Notes: generated by a model from the letters alone, not told the origin. A stretch of 64,000 bases of DNA from JAGVSZ01 sp019137045 (GCA_046347635.1 JAXMFT010000002.1:372001-436000), one strand, 5' to 3'; shown: positions 1 through 9,361, counted from the first letter of the stretch. Numbers and translations are program-made.

Positions 1-1026
1 CAGCGTCACGGTGAGCCCGCGCAGCGCGCACACCGCGGCGATGTCGCCGCCCATCACGCCGGCGCCGATCACGTGCACGCGCCGCGCCGCGAACTCGGAC
101 GCCTTGCCGATCGCCTTCATCCGCTCCTGCAGGCCGAAGATGCGGATCACGTTCTTGGTCGTCGGGTGCTCGGCGAGCTTCGCGATCGAGGCGTCGTCCT
201 GACGCGGCGGCAGGAACGGATCGCCGCCCCACTTCTCCCACAGCTCCAGGATCGCGAAGGGCGCCGGGTATTGCTCGCGCCGCGCGCGCTTCTCGAGCTG
301 CCCGCGCGCCATCGCGGCGACCACGCCCTTGAGCGGGCCGTTCAGCATCCGCTGCACGAACGGCAGCCGGCGCGGCGGCGGCGCCTCGCGCAGCATGATG
401 CGCGCCGCGTTCTCCATCACCCGCGGCGGCACCGACGCATCGACGAGCCCGGTGTTCTTCGCGCGCCGCGCGTCCACCGAGCGCCCGGTCATCATCATGT
501 CGAGCGCCGCCTGCGGCCCGATCAGTTTCGGCAGCCGCAGCACGCCGCCCCAGCCCGGCAGGATGCCGAGCATCACCTCGGGCAGCGCGAAGCGCGTGCC
601 CGGCTCGTCGACCGCGATCCGGTAGCGGCAGGCGATCGCGAGCTCGAGCCCGCCGCCCATGCAGAAGCCGCGCACCAGCGCGAGGGTGGGGAAGGGCAGC
701 GCGGCGAGCTGGTTGAACGCGTCCCAGCCGCGCCGCACGATCGCGAGCGCCCCGTCGACGTCCGCGACGCGCGTGAACTCCTCGACGTCGGCCCCGGCGA
801 TGAAGCCCGAATCCTTGCCGGAGCGGATCACCATCCCGCGCGGCCGCTCCTGCCCGAGCCGCTCGACGATCGCCGTGAACTCGGCCATGACGTCCGCCGA
901 GAAGGTGTTCGTCGACGCGCCGGCCTTGTCGAAGGTGACCCAGACGATGCCGTCGGCGTCCTTGTCGAGCCGGAAGTGGCGATAGTCGCCGGCCTGCCGG
1001 TCCAGCACCGCGTCCGCGGGCTTCAT
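1..1026 (-). CDS. fadJ: Enoyl-CoA hydratase/3-hydroxyacyl-CoA dehydrogenase (FadJ/FadB type), C-terminus cut by window edge
   Basis: Multifunctional beta-oxidation subunit that would hydrate enoyl-CoA and oxidise 3-hydroxyacyl-CoA. The 342 visible codons run from ATG at 1026 and are still open at base 1. Residues from about 20 to 200 form a crotonase domain: IAGADVEEF and CMGGGLELAIAC build the oxyanion hole, and ALPEVMLGILPGWGG carries the second conserved Glu region. The reading frame then reaches VIGAGVMGGDIAA, the dinucleotide-binding start of the 3-hydroxyacyl-CoA dehydrogenase domain, just before the edge. It lies 26 bp after the thiolase on the same strand, the usual FadI-FadJ pairing. 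The family call is secure; FadB versus FadJ is inferred from the separate thiolase partner. Confidence 0.9.
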   Translation of the reverse strand, partial: MKPADAVLDRQAGDYRHFRLDKDADGIVWVTFDKAGASTNTFSADVMAEFTAIVERLGQERPRGMVIRSGKDSGFIAGADVEEFTRVADVDGALAIVRRGWDAFNQLAALPFPTLALVRGFCMGGGLELAIACRYRIAVDEPGTRFALPEVMLGILPGWGGVLRLPKLIGPQAALDMMMTGRSVDARRAKNTGLVDASVPPRVMENAARIMLREAPPPRRLPFVQRMLNGPLKGVVAAMARGQLEKRARREQYPAPFAILELWEKWGGDPFLPPRQDDASIAKLAEHPTTKNVIRIFGLQERMKAIGKASEFAARRVHVIGAGVMGGDIAAVCALRGLTVTL

Positions 1027-1052
1027 CGGGGTTCTCCTTGGTCCGCCGAGCG

Positions 1053-2360
1053 CTACAGCGCCTCGACGAGCATCGCGCCGCCCTGGCCGCCGCCGATGCA
1101 GATGGTCGCGATGCCGCGCTTGCCCTTGTTGCGCTTGAGCACGTGCAGGAGATGCAGCACGATGCGCGCGCCGGACGCGCCCACCGGATGGCCGAGCGCG
1201 ATCGCGCCGCCGTCCACGTTCAGCTTCTCCGTGTCGAGCGTCCCGAGCGCCCGGTCGAGCCCCAGATGCTCGCGGCAGTAGTCGTCGCGCTTCCACGCCT
1301 CGATGCAGCCGAGCACCTGCGCGGCGAACGCCTCGTTGATCTCCCACGCATCGAGGTCGTTCAGGCCGAGGCCGTGCCGCTGCAGGATCGGCGTCGCGGC
1401 GTGCACCGGCCCGAGGCCCATCTGCGCGGGGTCGAGCGCGGCCCACTGCGAATCGACGATGCGGCCGACCGGCGCGAGGCCGTGGCGCTGCACCGCCTCC
1501 TCGGTCGCGAGCAGCAGCCACGCCGCGCCGTCGGTGACCTGCGAGGAGTTGCCCGCCGTCACGGTGCCGTACTTGCGATCGAAGAAGGGCTTGAGCTTCG
1601 CCAGGTTCTCGACCGTCGAGTCCTTGCGCACGCCGTCGTCGTCCTTGTGCAGCGTGCCGTTGCGCTCGTACACCGGCGCGATCTCGGGCGCGAGGCCGTC
1701 CGCCGCGCCGCTCAGGAACCACCCGGCTTCCTGGGCGCGCACCACGCGCGCGTGGCTGCGCGCGGCGAACTCGTCCATCTGCGTGCGCGTGATGCCGAAG
1801 CGGTGCGCGAGGTTCTCCGCGGTCTGGCCCATGATCAGCCCGACGTTCGGATCGGTCAGACCCTTCATCAGCCCGATCACCGGCGCGAGGTAGCCGAGGC
1901 GGAACTTCGCGAGCGCCGCGACCTTCTGCCCGGCGGTCTTCGCGGCGAAGAAATTGGCGAACCACAGCGTCATCGCCTCGGAGTAGAGCAGAGGCGCGCG
2001 CGAAAGCGCGTCCACGCCCCCGGCGAGCACGAGATTCGTACGGCCGGCCGCGATGTTCGCGATCGCCGAGTCGAGCGCCTGCATGCCCGAGGCGCAGTTG
2101 CGCATCACCGTCCAGCCGGGGACCTTCTGCCCGCAGCCCATCCGCAGCGCGACGACGCGGCCGATGTTCACCTCGTCGACCGACGGCGCGGCGCAGCCGA
2201 GGATCACTTCGTCGAGCGCCGCGGGTTCGAACGGCGCGCGCGTCAGCACCGCGCGCCCAGCCGCGGTCGCGAGATCGCTGGCGGCGAACGGGCCGGGCCG
2301 GTTGCGCGCCTTCAGGAACGGCGTGCGGGCGCCGTCGACGATGTAGACCGCCTTGCCCAT
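1053..2360 (-). CDS. fadI: Acetyl-CoA acyltransferase (thiolase, FadI-like)
   Basis: Thiolytic last step of beta-oxidation. The product is 435 residues, a normal length for this thiolase branch. The nucleophilic Cys lies at about residue 89 in NCASGMQA. The C-terminal half has INEAFAAQVL, then GHPVGASGAR (His) and CIGGGQGG (second Cys), so the catalytic set is complete. ATG at 2360 follows AAAGGAGCGAAGCG on the minus strand. The gene precedes the hydratase/dehydrogenase by 26 bp. Upstream, the IS630 remnant separates it from the lipoprotein and fadE with which it probably once formed one operon, so it may now depend on a promoter between 2361 and 2450 or inside the IS. Confidence 0.93.
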   Translation of the reverse strand: MGKAVYIVDGARTPFLKARNRPGPFAASDLATAAGRAVLTRAPFEPAALDEVILGCAAPSVDEVNIGRVVALRMGCGQKVPGWTVMRNCASGMQALDSAIANIAAGRTNLVLAGGVDALSRAPLLYSEAMTLWFANFFAAKTAGQKVAALAKFRLGYLAPVIGLMKGLTDPNVGLIMGQTAENLAHRFGITRTQMDEFAARSHARVVRAQEAGWFLSGAADGLAPEIAPVYERNGTLHKDDDGVRKDSTVENLAKLKPFFDRKYGTVTAGNSSQVTDGAAWLLLATEEAVQRHGLAPVGRIVDSQWAALDPAQMGLGPVHAATPILQRHGLGLNDLDAWEINEAFAAQVLGCIEAWKRDDYCREHLGLDRALGTLDTEKLNVDGGAIALGHPVGASGARIVLHLLHVLKRNKGKRGIATICIGGGQGGAMLVEAL

Positions 2361-2394
2361 CGCTTCGCTCCTTTGCGCCTCAGAATTTCACGCT

Positions 2395-2416
2395 GCGAGG
2401 GGGCACACCCCCTCGC
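2395..2416. repeat. Palindromic intergenic hairpin, copy A
   Basis: GCGAGGGGG and CCCCCTCGC form a perfect 9-bp stem around a 4-nt loop. It lies between the thiolase start and the IS end and has no T-run, so it is not a classical intrinsic terminator. Read on the minus strand, its core (GAGGGGGTGTG followed by CCCCTC) recurs almost unchanged in the hairpin at 44305-44330. That suggests a dispersed REP-like palindrome rather than a gene-specific structure. Confidence 0.6.
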
Positions 2417-2449
2417 GCTCCCCGAAGCCGGGAAACCCGCGGTTTCATT

Positions 2450-3509
2450 CTAGTGGACTGTAACGCGCGAATCCGTAGTGATGCGATGGGTCGGGGTACG
2501 GTAGACCCACTTCACTGGCTTCGGCGAATCGTTGTACTTGCGGATGCCAGCGCATAGGCTTTCCTTTAGATCGGTGATCGAGGTAAACACGCCTCGCGCA
2601 ATGACATCGCGCTCGATCTTGGAGAACCACAGCTCGACCTGGTTGAGCCAGGACGGGCCGTCCGGGGTGTAATGCAGATGCACGTTCGGATGCTCCAGTC
2701 AAGAAATCGTCGACCCCCTTGGTCTTGTGCGCCGAGAGGTTGTCCGCAGATCACGTGAATCCTCGCTGCGCCAGGGCTGGTGGAAGAACCAACGATGTCA
2801 CCGAGGAAGGCCACGAAGACTCGGCGCTGGTGTGCCGCGCTGCGGTCTTGCCCAGGGCCTCGCCCGTCTTGGTGTTGAAGGCGTAGAGCGAGCGTCCGTG
2901 ACGGTAGTACTCGAAACCGTGGCGCTCGATGCGCCCGGGCGGAGAAGCGGCAGCACCGGATCGAGTCGGTCGAGGGAGCTTGAATCGCGGTCTTCTCGTC
3001 GACGCAGAACACCGCGGCATGGGCTGGCGGGTTGAGATACAGCCGATCACATCGGCGGCCTTGGTTTCGAAGTCCGGATCGTTGGAGGCCATGTAGCGCT
3101 CCAGCCGGTGGGGTTTGAGCCGTGCTTAGCCCAGATACGCGCCATCATGTGCGAGATCCCCAGCGCCGCCCCGAAGGCTTGCGCGTGCTCCAGTGCGTCG
3201 AGCCATCCCCGAGGGCCTGCGTCCAGGCCAGCACCCGCGCCTCGAGGCGTGCAGCGTCATCGGCCGGAGCACGACCCCGATGTCGGGCGTACAGGCCGCC
3301 GAGCCGCTCGGCCTCGAAGCGGCCCTTCAGCGGCTTGCTGATGTAATCGGGCGTACAGGGCAACTGGGCGCTGATCGCGCTCCAGCTCGCCCCCTTCATC
3401 GAGCATCATGATGAGCGCGCGCGCTTCATCAGCGGCCGCGGCGCCGCGAACGCGTCAGCCCCTGCAGCACCCGGCGCTCTTCCGTAGTCAGACTGAGGAG
3501 GGAGTTCAT
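2450..3509 (-). pseudogene. IS630-family transposase, multiply frameshifted
   Basis: The reading starts at ATG 3509 (MNSLLSLTTEERRVLQGL) but meets a stop after about 26 codons. Recognisable pieces then continue in different frames: a helix-turn-helix segment (about 3399-3145, ASWSAISAQLPCTPDYIS), a middle segment (about 3092-2751, with ERHGFEYYRHG), FCVDEKTAIQA around 3010 with the first DDE aspartate, HVIC around 2760 where an extra base shifts the frame before DNLSAHKTK, and a C-terminal piece (2683-2450) with WLNQVELWFSKIERD carrying the final Glu. At least four indels are needed to restore one frame, so the enzyme cannot be made and the element is not autonomous. Confidence 0.9.
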
Positions 3510-3550
3510 GCCTCATATGATACTACGGATATCAACGTTACAGTCCACTA
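2451..3550 (-). mobile_element. Degenerate IS630-family insertion sequence
   Basis: A ~1.1 kb element bounded by 27-bp imperfect terminal inverted repeats. The left repeat (2453-2479) starts GTGGACTGTAACG and ends ATCCGTAGT. The right repeat (3522-3548) is its inverse with five mismatched positions in the middle. Both ends are flanked by TA (2451-2452 and 3549-3550), the target dinucleotide duplicated by IS630/Tc1-mariner elements. Inside is one transposase, broken by several frameshifts. Removing the element and one TA rejoins the lipoprotein stop codon to the leader of the thiolase gene. Confidence 0.88.
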
Positions 3551-3793
3551 GTTGCAGCTGCGCGCGTGATCCCAGCGCGCCTTGGTGCACTCCGAGGTGT
3601 ACACGCCGTAGATGTCGCTCTGCAGCGTCTTGTCCAGGCAGAACTTGGTCGCCCGGCGTGCCGCCGAGAGGCAGGCCTCCGAAGCGTTGCCGGGGACCGC
3701 CCAGCGCTCGGCGATCGGCCACTCGCGCTCGGGCGGGTTGGCGCCGCACCCGCCGAGCGCGAGCGCTGCGAGGCCGATCGCGAGCGCCCTCAT
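3548..3793 (-). CDS. Small secreted lipoprotein of unknown function
   Basis: An 81-residue product with a lipoprotein signal: MRALAIGLAALALGGC has a basic start, a hydrophobic core and a lipobox ending at Cys16. The mature part is about 65 residues with three further Cys (CLSAA, FCLDK, ECTK) plus a penultimate Cys, which suggests disulfides in the periplasm. ATG at 3793 overlaps the fadE stop as ATGA, so it is translationally coupled. Its TAG stop is formed by the TA target and the adjoining G of the IS end. The pre-insertion sequence would also read TAG, so the protein is unchanged by the insertion. No function is recognised. Confidence 0.75.
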   Translation of the reverse strand: MRALAIGLAALALGGCGANPPEREWPIAERWAVPGNASEACLSAARRATKFCLDKTLQSDIYGVYTSECTKARWDHARSCN

Positions 3794-6255
3794 GCCGCCG
3801 CGCGCCGCGCCGCGGGCTGCGCGCCCTCGGTGAGCGAGAGATCATGCGGGAAGTCGTCCACGCGGATCACTTCGTCGCGCAGCGCCGCGGCGCGCGCAAG
3901 CTGTGCGTGCTCGGCCGGCGCGATGACGCCGGCCTCGAGCGCCGCGCGGGCGAGCTCCGCCGCACTCTCGCCCGCGATGCGGCCGGCCTTCTGCGCCTCG
4001 CGCAGCTTGCGCTCGACCGGCTCCGCCGCGATCGCGGCGTGCAGCGCAGCCTCCAGCCGGCCCATCACGTCGCTCTCCGTGCGCGGGACGTAGGTGCCCG
4101 CGGTGAGCCGGTCGCGGGTCGCGGACGGCTCGATGAGCAGCTTCGCGACCTCGTGGCCGAGCCGGTCGGACGGCACGACGTACGGCCGCCCGAGCGGGAA
4201 GACGATGCGCCGCAGGATCCAGGCGGCGACCCGGCTCGGGTAGTTCGAGATCACGCCTTCGAAGGCGTTCTGCGCCCGGAACATCGCGTCCCAGATGCCC
4301 CAGTCGAGGAGCGGCTTGTCGGCGCGCTGCCTACCTTCGTCCTCGTAGCGCTTGAGGGCGGCGGAAGCGAGGTACATGAGCGAGAGGATATCCCCGAGCC
4401 GCGCCGAGAGCTTCTCGCGCCGCTTGAGGTCGCCGCCGAGCACCAGCATCGAGACGTCCGAGAGGAAAGCGAACGCGGCCGAAAAGCGCGTGAGCTGCTG
4501 GTAGTAGCGCCGCGTTTCCGGCGCCGCGGCCGGCGGCACGCGCACCCAGTGGGAGCCGGTGACGCCCATCACGAACGCACGCGCGGCGTTGGTGAGCGTG
4601 AACCCGACGTGGCCCCACAGCGCGGCGTCGAAGTCGCGCAAACCTCCCGCCCGGTCGCTCGCGCGCGCCGCCTGCATCTCCTTCAGCACGAACGGGTGGC
4701 AGCGGATCGCGCCCTGGCCGAAGATGATGAGGCTGCGCGTGAGGATGTTCGCGCCCTCCACCGTGATCGACACCGGGATCTGCTGGTACGCGCGCCCGAG
4801 GAAGTTGTTCGGGCCGAGGCAGATCCCCTTGCCGCCCTGGATGTCCATCGCGTCGTTGACGACCTGGCGGTTGCGCTCGGTGACGTGGTACTTGACGATG
4901 CCCGAGATCACCGAGGGCTTCTCGCCGAGGTCGATCGCGCCCGCGGTCAGCACGCGCGCGGCGTCGGTCACGTACAGGTTGCCGCCCATGCGGGTGAGCG
5001 CCTCCTCGATGCCCTCGAAGCGCCCGATCGGGGTCTTGAACTGGCTGCGCACCCGGGCATAGGCGCCGGTGCCGCGCACCGCGAGCTTCGACATCCCGAC
5101 GTTCGACGACGGCAGCGAGATCGAGCGGCCGGCGGCGAGGCACTCCATCAGCATGCGCCAGCCCTGGCCGGCCATCTTCGGGCCGCCGATGATCCAGTCG
5201 AGCGGCATGAAGACGTCCTTGCCCCAGTTGGGCCCGTTGTGGAACACCGCGTTGAGCGGGAAGTGCCGCCGGCCGATGTTCACGCCCGGATGGCTCGTCG
5301 GGACGAGCGCGCAGGTGATCCCGACGTCCTCGACGTCGCCGAGGAGGCGGTCGGGGTCGCGCAGGCGAAACGCCAGGCCGAGCAGGGTCGCGACCGGCCC
5401 GAGCGTGATGTAGCGCTTGTCCCAGGTGACGCGCATGCCGAGTACCTCGCGCCCCTCCCACGTGCCCTTGCACACGACGCCGGTGTCGGGGATCGACGCG
5501 GCGTCGGAGCCCGCGTGCGGGCCGGTCAGCGCGAAGCACGGGATCTCGAGCCCCTTCGCGAGGCGCGGCAGGTAGTGGCGCTTCTGCTCCTCGGTGCCGT
5601 AGTGCAGCAGCAGCTCCGCCGGCCCGAGGGAGTTGGGCACCATCACCGACACCGCCGCCGCGCTGCAGCGGGTCGAGAGCCTCATCACGACCTCGGAGTG
5701 GGCGTAGGCGGAGAACCCCTTCCCGCCGTACGCCTTCGGGATGATCATCCCGAGGAAGCCCTTGTCCTTGATGTACTGCCAGACGTGCGGCGGCATGTCG
5801 CCGAGCGCGTAGGTGTCCCAGTCGTTCGCGATGCGGCACAGCTCCTCGGTCTCGTTGTCGAGGAACGCGCGCTCGTCGGGCGCGAGCTCGGGTCGCGGGA
5901 AGGCGAGCAGCTTCGCCCAGTCGGGCCTGCCCGAGAAGAGCTCGCCGTCCCACCAGACCGTGCCGGCGTTGATGGCGTCGGCTTCGGTCTGCGACATCGG
6001 CGGCAGCACCTTGCGGAACGCGCGCAGCAGCGGGCCGCTCAGGAGCGCGCGCCGCAGCGGCACGACGTTGGCGAGCAGCGCGAACGCGACGAACGCGCCG
6101 CCGAGGACCGCGACGGCCGCGCCCGGCAGGCTTCCGAGGACGGCCAGCCCGGCGGCGAACGCGCCGGCGAGGATCGTCCACAACCAGGCGGGCGCGGCGA
6201 GGTAGGCGGCCGCGAGGAAGAGCGCGAGCGAGACGGCGAGGAACGCGAGCAGCAT
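3790..6255 (-). CDS. fadE: Acyl-CoA dehydrogenase, FadE type
   Basis: FAD-dependent first oxidation of fatty acyl-CoA. The product is 821 residues, matching the long membrane-associated FadE class. The N-terminus has two to three hydrophobic segments (from MLLAFLAVSLALFLAAAYLAA to about residue 70), then the acyl-CoA dehydrogenase N, middle and C domains, including CFALTGPHAGSDAASIPDTG, the flavin/substrate segment, and a C-terminal FadE-specific extension. The start at 6255 is preferred over an in-frame ATG 45 bp upstream because GGGAGAAGAAGCC precedes it and the hydrophobic segment begins there. It heads the minus-strand beta-oxidation set and is divergent from the ABC exporter. Confidence 0.93.
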   Translation of the reverse strand: MLLAFLAVSLALFLAAAYLAAPAWLWTILAGAFAAGLAVLGSLPGAAVAVLGGAFVAFALLANVVPLRRALLSGPLLRAFRKVLPPMSQTEADAINAGTVWWDGELFSGRPDWAKLLAFPRPELAPDERAFLDNETEELCRIANDWDTYALGDMPPHVWQYIKDKGFLGMIIPKAYGGKGFSAYAHSEVVMRLSTRCSAAAVSVMVPNSLGPAELLLHYGTEEQKRHYLPRLAKGLEIPCFALTGPHAGSDAASIPDTGVVCKGTWEGREVLGMRVTWDKRYITLGPVATLLGLAFRLRDPDRLLGDVEDVGITCALVPTSHPGVNIGRRHFPLNAVFHNGPNWGKDVFMPLDWIIGGPKMAGQGWRMLMECLAAGRSISLPSSNVGMSKLAVRGTGAYARVRSQFKTPIGRFEGIEEALTRMGGNLYVTDAARVLTAGAIDLGEKPSVISGIVKYHVTERNRQVVNDAMDIQGGKGICLGPNNFLGRAYQQIPVSITVEGANILTRSLIIFGQGAIRCHPFVLKEMQAARASDRAGGLRDFDAALWGHVGFTLTNAARAFVMGVTGSHWVRVPPAAAPETRRYYQQLTRFSAAFAFLSDVSMLVLGGDLKRREKLSARLGDILSLMYLASAALKRYEDEGRQRADKPLLDWGIWDAMFRAQNAFEGVISNYPSRVAAWILRRIVFPLGRPYVVPSDRLGHEVAKLLIEPSATRDRLTAGTYVPRTESDVMGRLEAALHAAIAAEPVERKLREAQKAGRIAGESAAELARAALEAGVIAPAEHAQLARAAALRDEVIRVDDFPHDLSLTEGAQPAARRAAA

Positions 6256-6472
6256 GGCTTCTTCTCCCGGGCGGCGCCTCGGGCCGCCCTGACCGCACAA
6301 CCTGGAACCGGCTCCAACCCGTGGGTCGGAGCGCGGCGGCGCGCCCGCAGGCCCGCCTCCAGGGAAAAGATCGGGTCGGGGCGCGACGGTGTCAAGCGCG
6401 CAGTTAGAATCGCGCCTCTAGCGTGAGCATTATTGCGGCGGCCGGCTCGCCCCGCCGCGCGCCACAGTCCCG
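6256..6472. other. Divergent intergenic region between fadE and the ABC exporter
   Basis: A 217-bp region that must hold promoters for both directions. On the plus strand TAGAAT at 6405-6410 resembles a -10 hexamer for the ABC gene, but no good -35 element is evident. No convincing FadR/PsrA-type operator can be named by eye, and no additional small gene is visible. Confidence 0.35.
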
Positions 6473-8317
6473 ATGCGCCGACACGACTCCGCCGCGCTCC
6501 CGCTCCCCGCCGAGGGGCGCGCCGGGGCCGCGCGGCCGCGCCGCAACGAATGGCACGCGTTCGGCCTGCTGCTTCCCTACCTGTGGGAGTTCAAGGGGCG
6601 CGTGCTCGTCGCGCTGGTGTTCCTCGCCGGCGCCAAGCTCGCGAACGTCGGCGTGCCGCTCGTCCTCAAGGAGGTGGTCGACGGCCTCGACCGCGACGCC
6701 GCGGTCGTGGCGGTGCCGTTCGCGCTGCTGGTCGCCTATGGCGCCCTGCGCTTCTCGAACACCCTGTTCGCCGAGCTGCGCGACGTCGTCTTCGTGCGCG
6801 TCACCCAGCGCGCGATCCGGCGCATCGCCCTCACCGTGTTCCGCCACCTGCACTCGCTCAGCCTGCGCTTCCACCTCGAGCGCCAGACCGGCGGGGTGTC
6901 GCGCGACATCGAGCGCGGCACGCGCGGCATCTCGTCGCTGCTCTCGTACATGCTGTTCTCGATCATCCCGGTGCTCCTCGAGTTCGGCCTGGTCGCGGCG
7001 GTGCTGCTGGCGAAGTTCGACTGGCGCTTCCCCGCCATCACCTTCGGCGCGGTCGCGGTGTACATCGCGTTCACGATCTGGGTGACCGAGTGGCGCATCG
7101 CCATCCGCCGCCAGGCGAACGAGCTCGACTCGAAGGCGAACACGCGCGCGATCGACTCGCTGCTCAACTACGAGACGGTCAAGTACTTCGGCAACGAGGA
7201 CTACGAGGCGCGGCGCTACGACGAGAACCTGCGCCGCTACGAGGACGCGGCGGTGCGCAGCGAGTCCTCGCTCGGGCTGCTCAACATCGGGCAGAGCCTG
7301 ATCATCGCCGCGGCCGTCACCGCGCTCATGGTGCTCGCCGCGCAGGGCGTGGTCGCCAGGACGCTGACCCTCGGCGACCTCGTGCTCGTCAACGCGCTGC
7401 TGATCCAGCTCTACATCCCGCTCAACTTCCTCGGCATGGTCTACCGCGAGATCAAGCAGTCGCTGATCGACATGGACCGCATGTTCCGCCTGCTGGAGGA
7501 GAACCGCGAGGTCGAGGACGCGCCCGGCGCGCTCGACCTGCCGCCCGGGCCGGCGGCGGTCCGCTTCGAGCACGTCGATTTCGCCTACGAGCGGAGCCGC
7601 CAGATCCTGTTCGACGTGAGCTTCGAGGTGCCGGCGGGGAGCAAGGTCGCGGTGGTCGGCCACTCGGGCTCGGGCAAGTCGACGCTCGCGCGCCTGCTCT
7701 ACCGCTTCTACGACGTGAACGCCGGCCGCATCACCGTGAACGGCACCGACCTGCGCGATCTGAGGCAGGCGAGCCTGCGGGCCGCGGTCGCGATCGTTCC
7801 GCAGGACACCGTGCTCTTCAACGACACGCTGCGCTACAACATCCACTACGGCCGCCCCGAGGCGACCGCAGGCGAGGTGGTCGAGGCGGCGAAGAGCGCC
7901 CACATCCACGAGTTCATCGCGGGCCTGCCCGACGGCTACGAGACGGGCGTCGGCGAGCGCGGGCTCAAGCTCTCGGGCGGCGAGAAGCAGCGTGTCGCCA
8001 TCGCCCGGGCGCTCCTGAAGGACCCGCGCATCCTGATCTTCGACGAGGCGACGAGCGCCCTCGACTCGAAGGCCGAGCAGGCGATCCAGGCGGAGCTCGA
8101 CCGCATCGCGCGCGGGCGCACGACGCTCGTCATCGCCCACCGGCTGTCGACCGTCATGGACGCCGACCAGATCCTCGTCCTGGACCACGGGCGCATCGTC
8201 GAGCGCGGGACTCACTGGGCTCTGCTCGCGTCCGGAGGGGTTTACGCCCAGATGTGGGCGCTGCAACAGCGCGAGAAGGAGGCGGCCGGGGAGGGATCGG
8301 CCCCCCAGCCGGCATAG
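6473..8317 (+). CDS. Atm1/HMT-type ABC transporter, fused permease and ATPase
   Basis: A 614-residue half-transporter with an N-terminal six-helix exporter domain (about residues 30-330) and a C-terminal nucleotide-binding domain. Walker A is GHSGSGKST (about residue 395), the signature is LSGGEKQR (about 500) and Walker B is ILIFDEATSALD (about 521), followed by the switch His in IAHRLST. The loop segment LNYETVKYFGNEDYEARRYDENL is typical of the Atm1/ABCB7 branch, which exports glutathione-bound sulfur or metal conjugates. The substrate is inferred only from the subfamily. It probably works as a homodimer in the inner membrane. Confidence 0.9.
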   Translation: MRRHDSAALPLPAEGRAGAARPRRNEWHAFGLLLPYLWEFKGRVLVALVFLAGAKLANVGVPLVLKEVVDGLDRDAAVVAVPFALLVAYGALRFSNTLFAELRDVVFVRVTQRAIRRIALTVFRHLHSLSLRFHLERQTGGVSRDIERGTRGISSLLSYMLFSIIPVLLEFGLVAAVLLAKFDWRFPAITFGAVAVYIAFTIWVTEWRIAIRRQANELDSKANTRAIDSLLNYETVKYFGNEDYEARRYDENLRRYEDAAVRSESSLGLLNIGQSLIIAAAVTALMVLAAQGVVARTLTLGDLVLVNALLIQLYIPLNFLGMVYREIKQSLIDMDRMFRLLEENREVEDAPGALDLPPGPAAVRFEHVDFAYERSRQILFDVSFEVPAGSKVAVVGHSGSGKSTLARLLYRFYDVNAGRITVNGTDLRDLRQASLRAAVAIVPQDTVLFNDTLRYNIHYGRPEATAGEVVEAAKSAHIHEFIAGLPDGYETGVGERGLKLSGGEKQRVAIARALLKDPRILIFDEATSALDSKAEQAIQAELDRIARGRTTLVIAHRLSTVMDADQILVLDHGRIVERGTHWALLASGGVYAQMWALQQREKEAAGEGSAPQPA

Positions 8318-8424
8318 GCCGTCCTTATGACAGTGTCAACTCTTTGGCGTATCCCCTTATTTTTGCTTGCGAAAGCCCCTCGCTCCCGGCTAGACTGCGG
8401 CCTCGATTCAGGGAGCGGGGCCCA

Positions 8425-9357
8425 ATGACGATCCTGCGGCGCATCGCGTCGATCCTGGCCGCTGCGGCGCTGGCCGGCTGGGGCGCGCTCGCCGCGGCCG
8501 CGGACGAGCCGGCACTGCGCTCGGCGGCGGCGCTCGTGGTCGACGCCGACACCGGCGAGGTGCTGCACGCCAAGAACGCCGACGCGGTGGTGCCGATCGC
8601 GTCGATCACCAAGCTGATGACCGCGATGGTCACGATCGACAAGGTCCTCCCCCTGGAGGAGTCGATCACGATCACCGCGGAGGACGCGCAGGCCGCGCAG
8701 GCGAAGCGCCGGGCGCGGGTGCCGGTCGGCACGACGCTCACGCGCGGCGAGCTGCTGCAGCTCGCCCTGATGGCGTCGGAGAACGTCGCCGCCGTCGCGC
8801 TCGGGCGGACCTACCCCGGCGGCACGGACGCGTTCGTCGCCGCGATGAACGCCAAGGCGGCGGCGCTCGACATGGCCGGGACCCGCTTCGTCGAGCCGAC
8901 CGGCCTCTCGAGCGAGAACGTCTCGACCGCGGGCGATCTCGCCAAGCTCGTGCGCGCCGCCGCGGAGTACGCCCGCATCGCCGAGTACTCGACCACGCCG
9001 AGCGCGGAGTACACGATCCGCGGCCGGCGCGTCCCGTTCGTCAACACGAACGGACTGGTGCGCGGCAACTCCTGGGAGATCGGCGTCTCCAAGACCGGGT
9101 TCATCAACGCCGCGGGCCGCTGCCTGGTGATGGAGGCCAAGGTCGCCACGCGCACGCTGATCATCGTGCTGCTCGACTCGGTCGGGAAGTACACGCGCAT
9201 CGGGGACGCCAACCGCATCCGCGAGTGGCTGGAGCCCGGCTTCCTCGCCCCGGCCGAGCCGCGCGAGCGGGCGGCGCGAACCAGGGCGGCGCCCAAGCCG
9301 CAGCGCGCCGCCGAGGCCCGACCCCGCAACCAGGCCACGGCGCGCACGTTGCGCTAG
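8425..9357 (+). CDS. pbpG: D-alanyl-D-alanine endopeptidase, PBP7/PbpG type
   Basis: Periplasmic serine DD-endopeptidase acting on peptidoglycan cross-links. The 310-residue product has a signal peptide (MTILRRIASILAAAALAG to about A26). The penicillin-binding motifs are SITK (Ser60, Lys63), SEN near residue 118 and KTG near residue 218. The C-terminal 45 residues are Ala/Arg/Pro-rich and probably disordered. ATG 8425 is the only start that gives a proper signal peptide, although the frame stays open far upstream. TAGACT at 8391-8396 with TTGCGA at 8367-8372 (18-bp spacing) is a plausible weak sigma-70 promoter. Confidence 0.92.
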   Translation: MTILRRIASILAAAALAGWGALAAAADEPALRSAAALVVDADTGEVLHAKNADAVVPIASITKLMTAMVTIDKVLPLEESITITAEDAQAAQAKRRARVPVGTTLTRGELLQLALMASENVAAVALGRTYPGGTDAFVAAMNAKAAALDMAGTRFVEPTGLSSENVSTAGDLAKLVRAAAEYARIAEYSTTPSAEYTIRGRRVPFVNTNGLVRGNSWEIGVSKTGFINAAGRCLVMEAKVATRTLIIVLLDSVGKYTRIGDANRIREWLEPGFLAPAEPRERAARTRAAPKPQRAAEARPRNQATARTLR

Positions 9358-9361
9358 CGCG

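Noticed and set aside
3508..6426. Very long plus-strand reading frame opposite fadE (972 codons)
   Set aside because: It is Arg/Ala/Gly/His-rich without any domain, and lies antisense to a complete FadE with full motifs. In GC-rich DNA such shadow frames are expected; the same applies to long frames opposite secD, padB, the kinase and the OYE gene.
8328..8338. TGACAGTGTCA palindrome upstream of pbpG as an operator
   Set aside because: The 11-bp symmetry is real, but it sits upstream of a weak promoter, has no identified regulator, and no second copy with both arms was seen.
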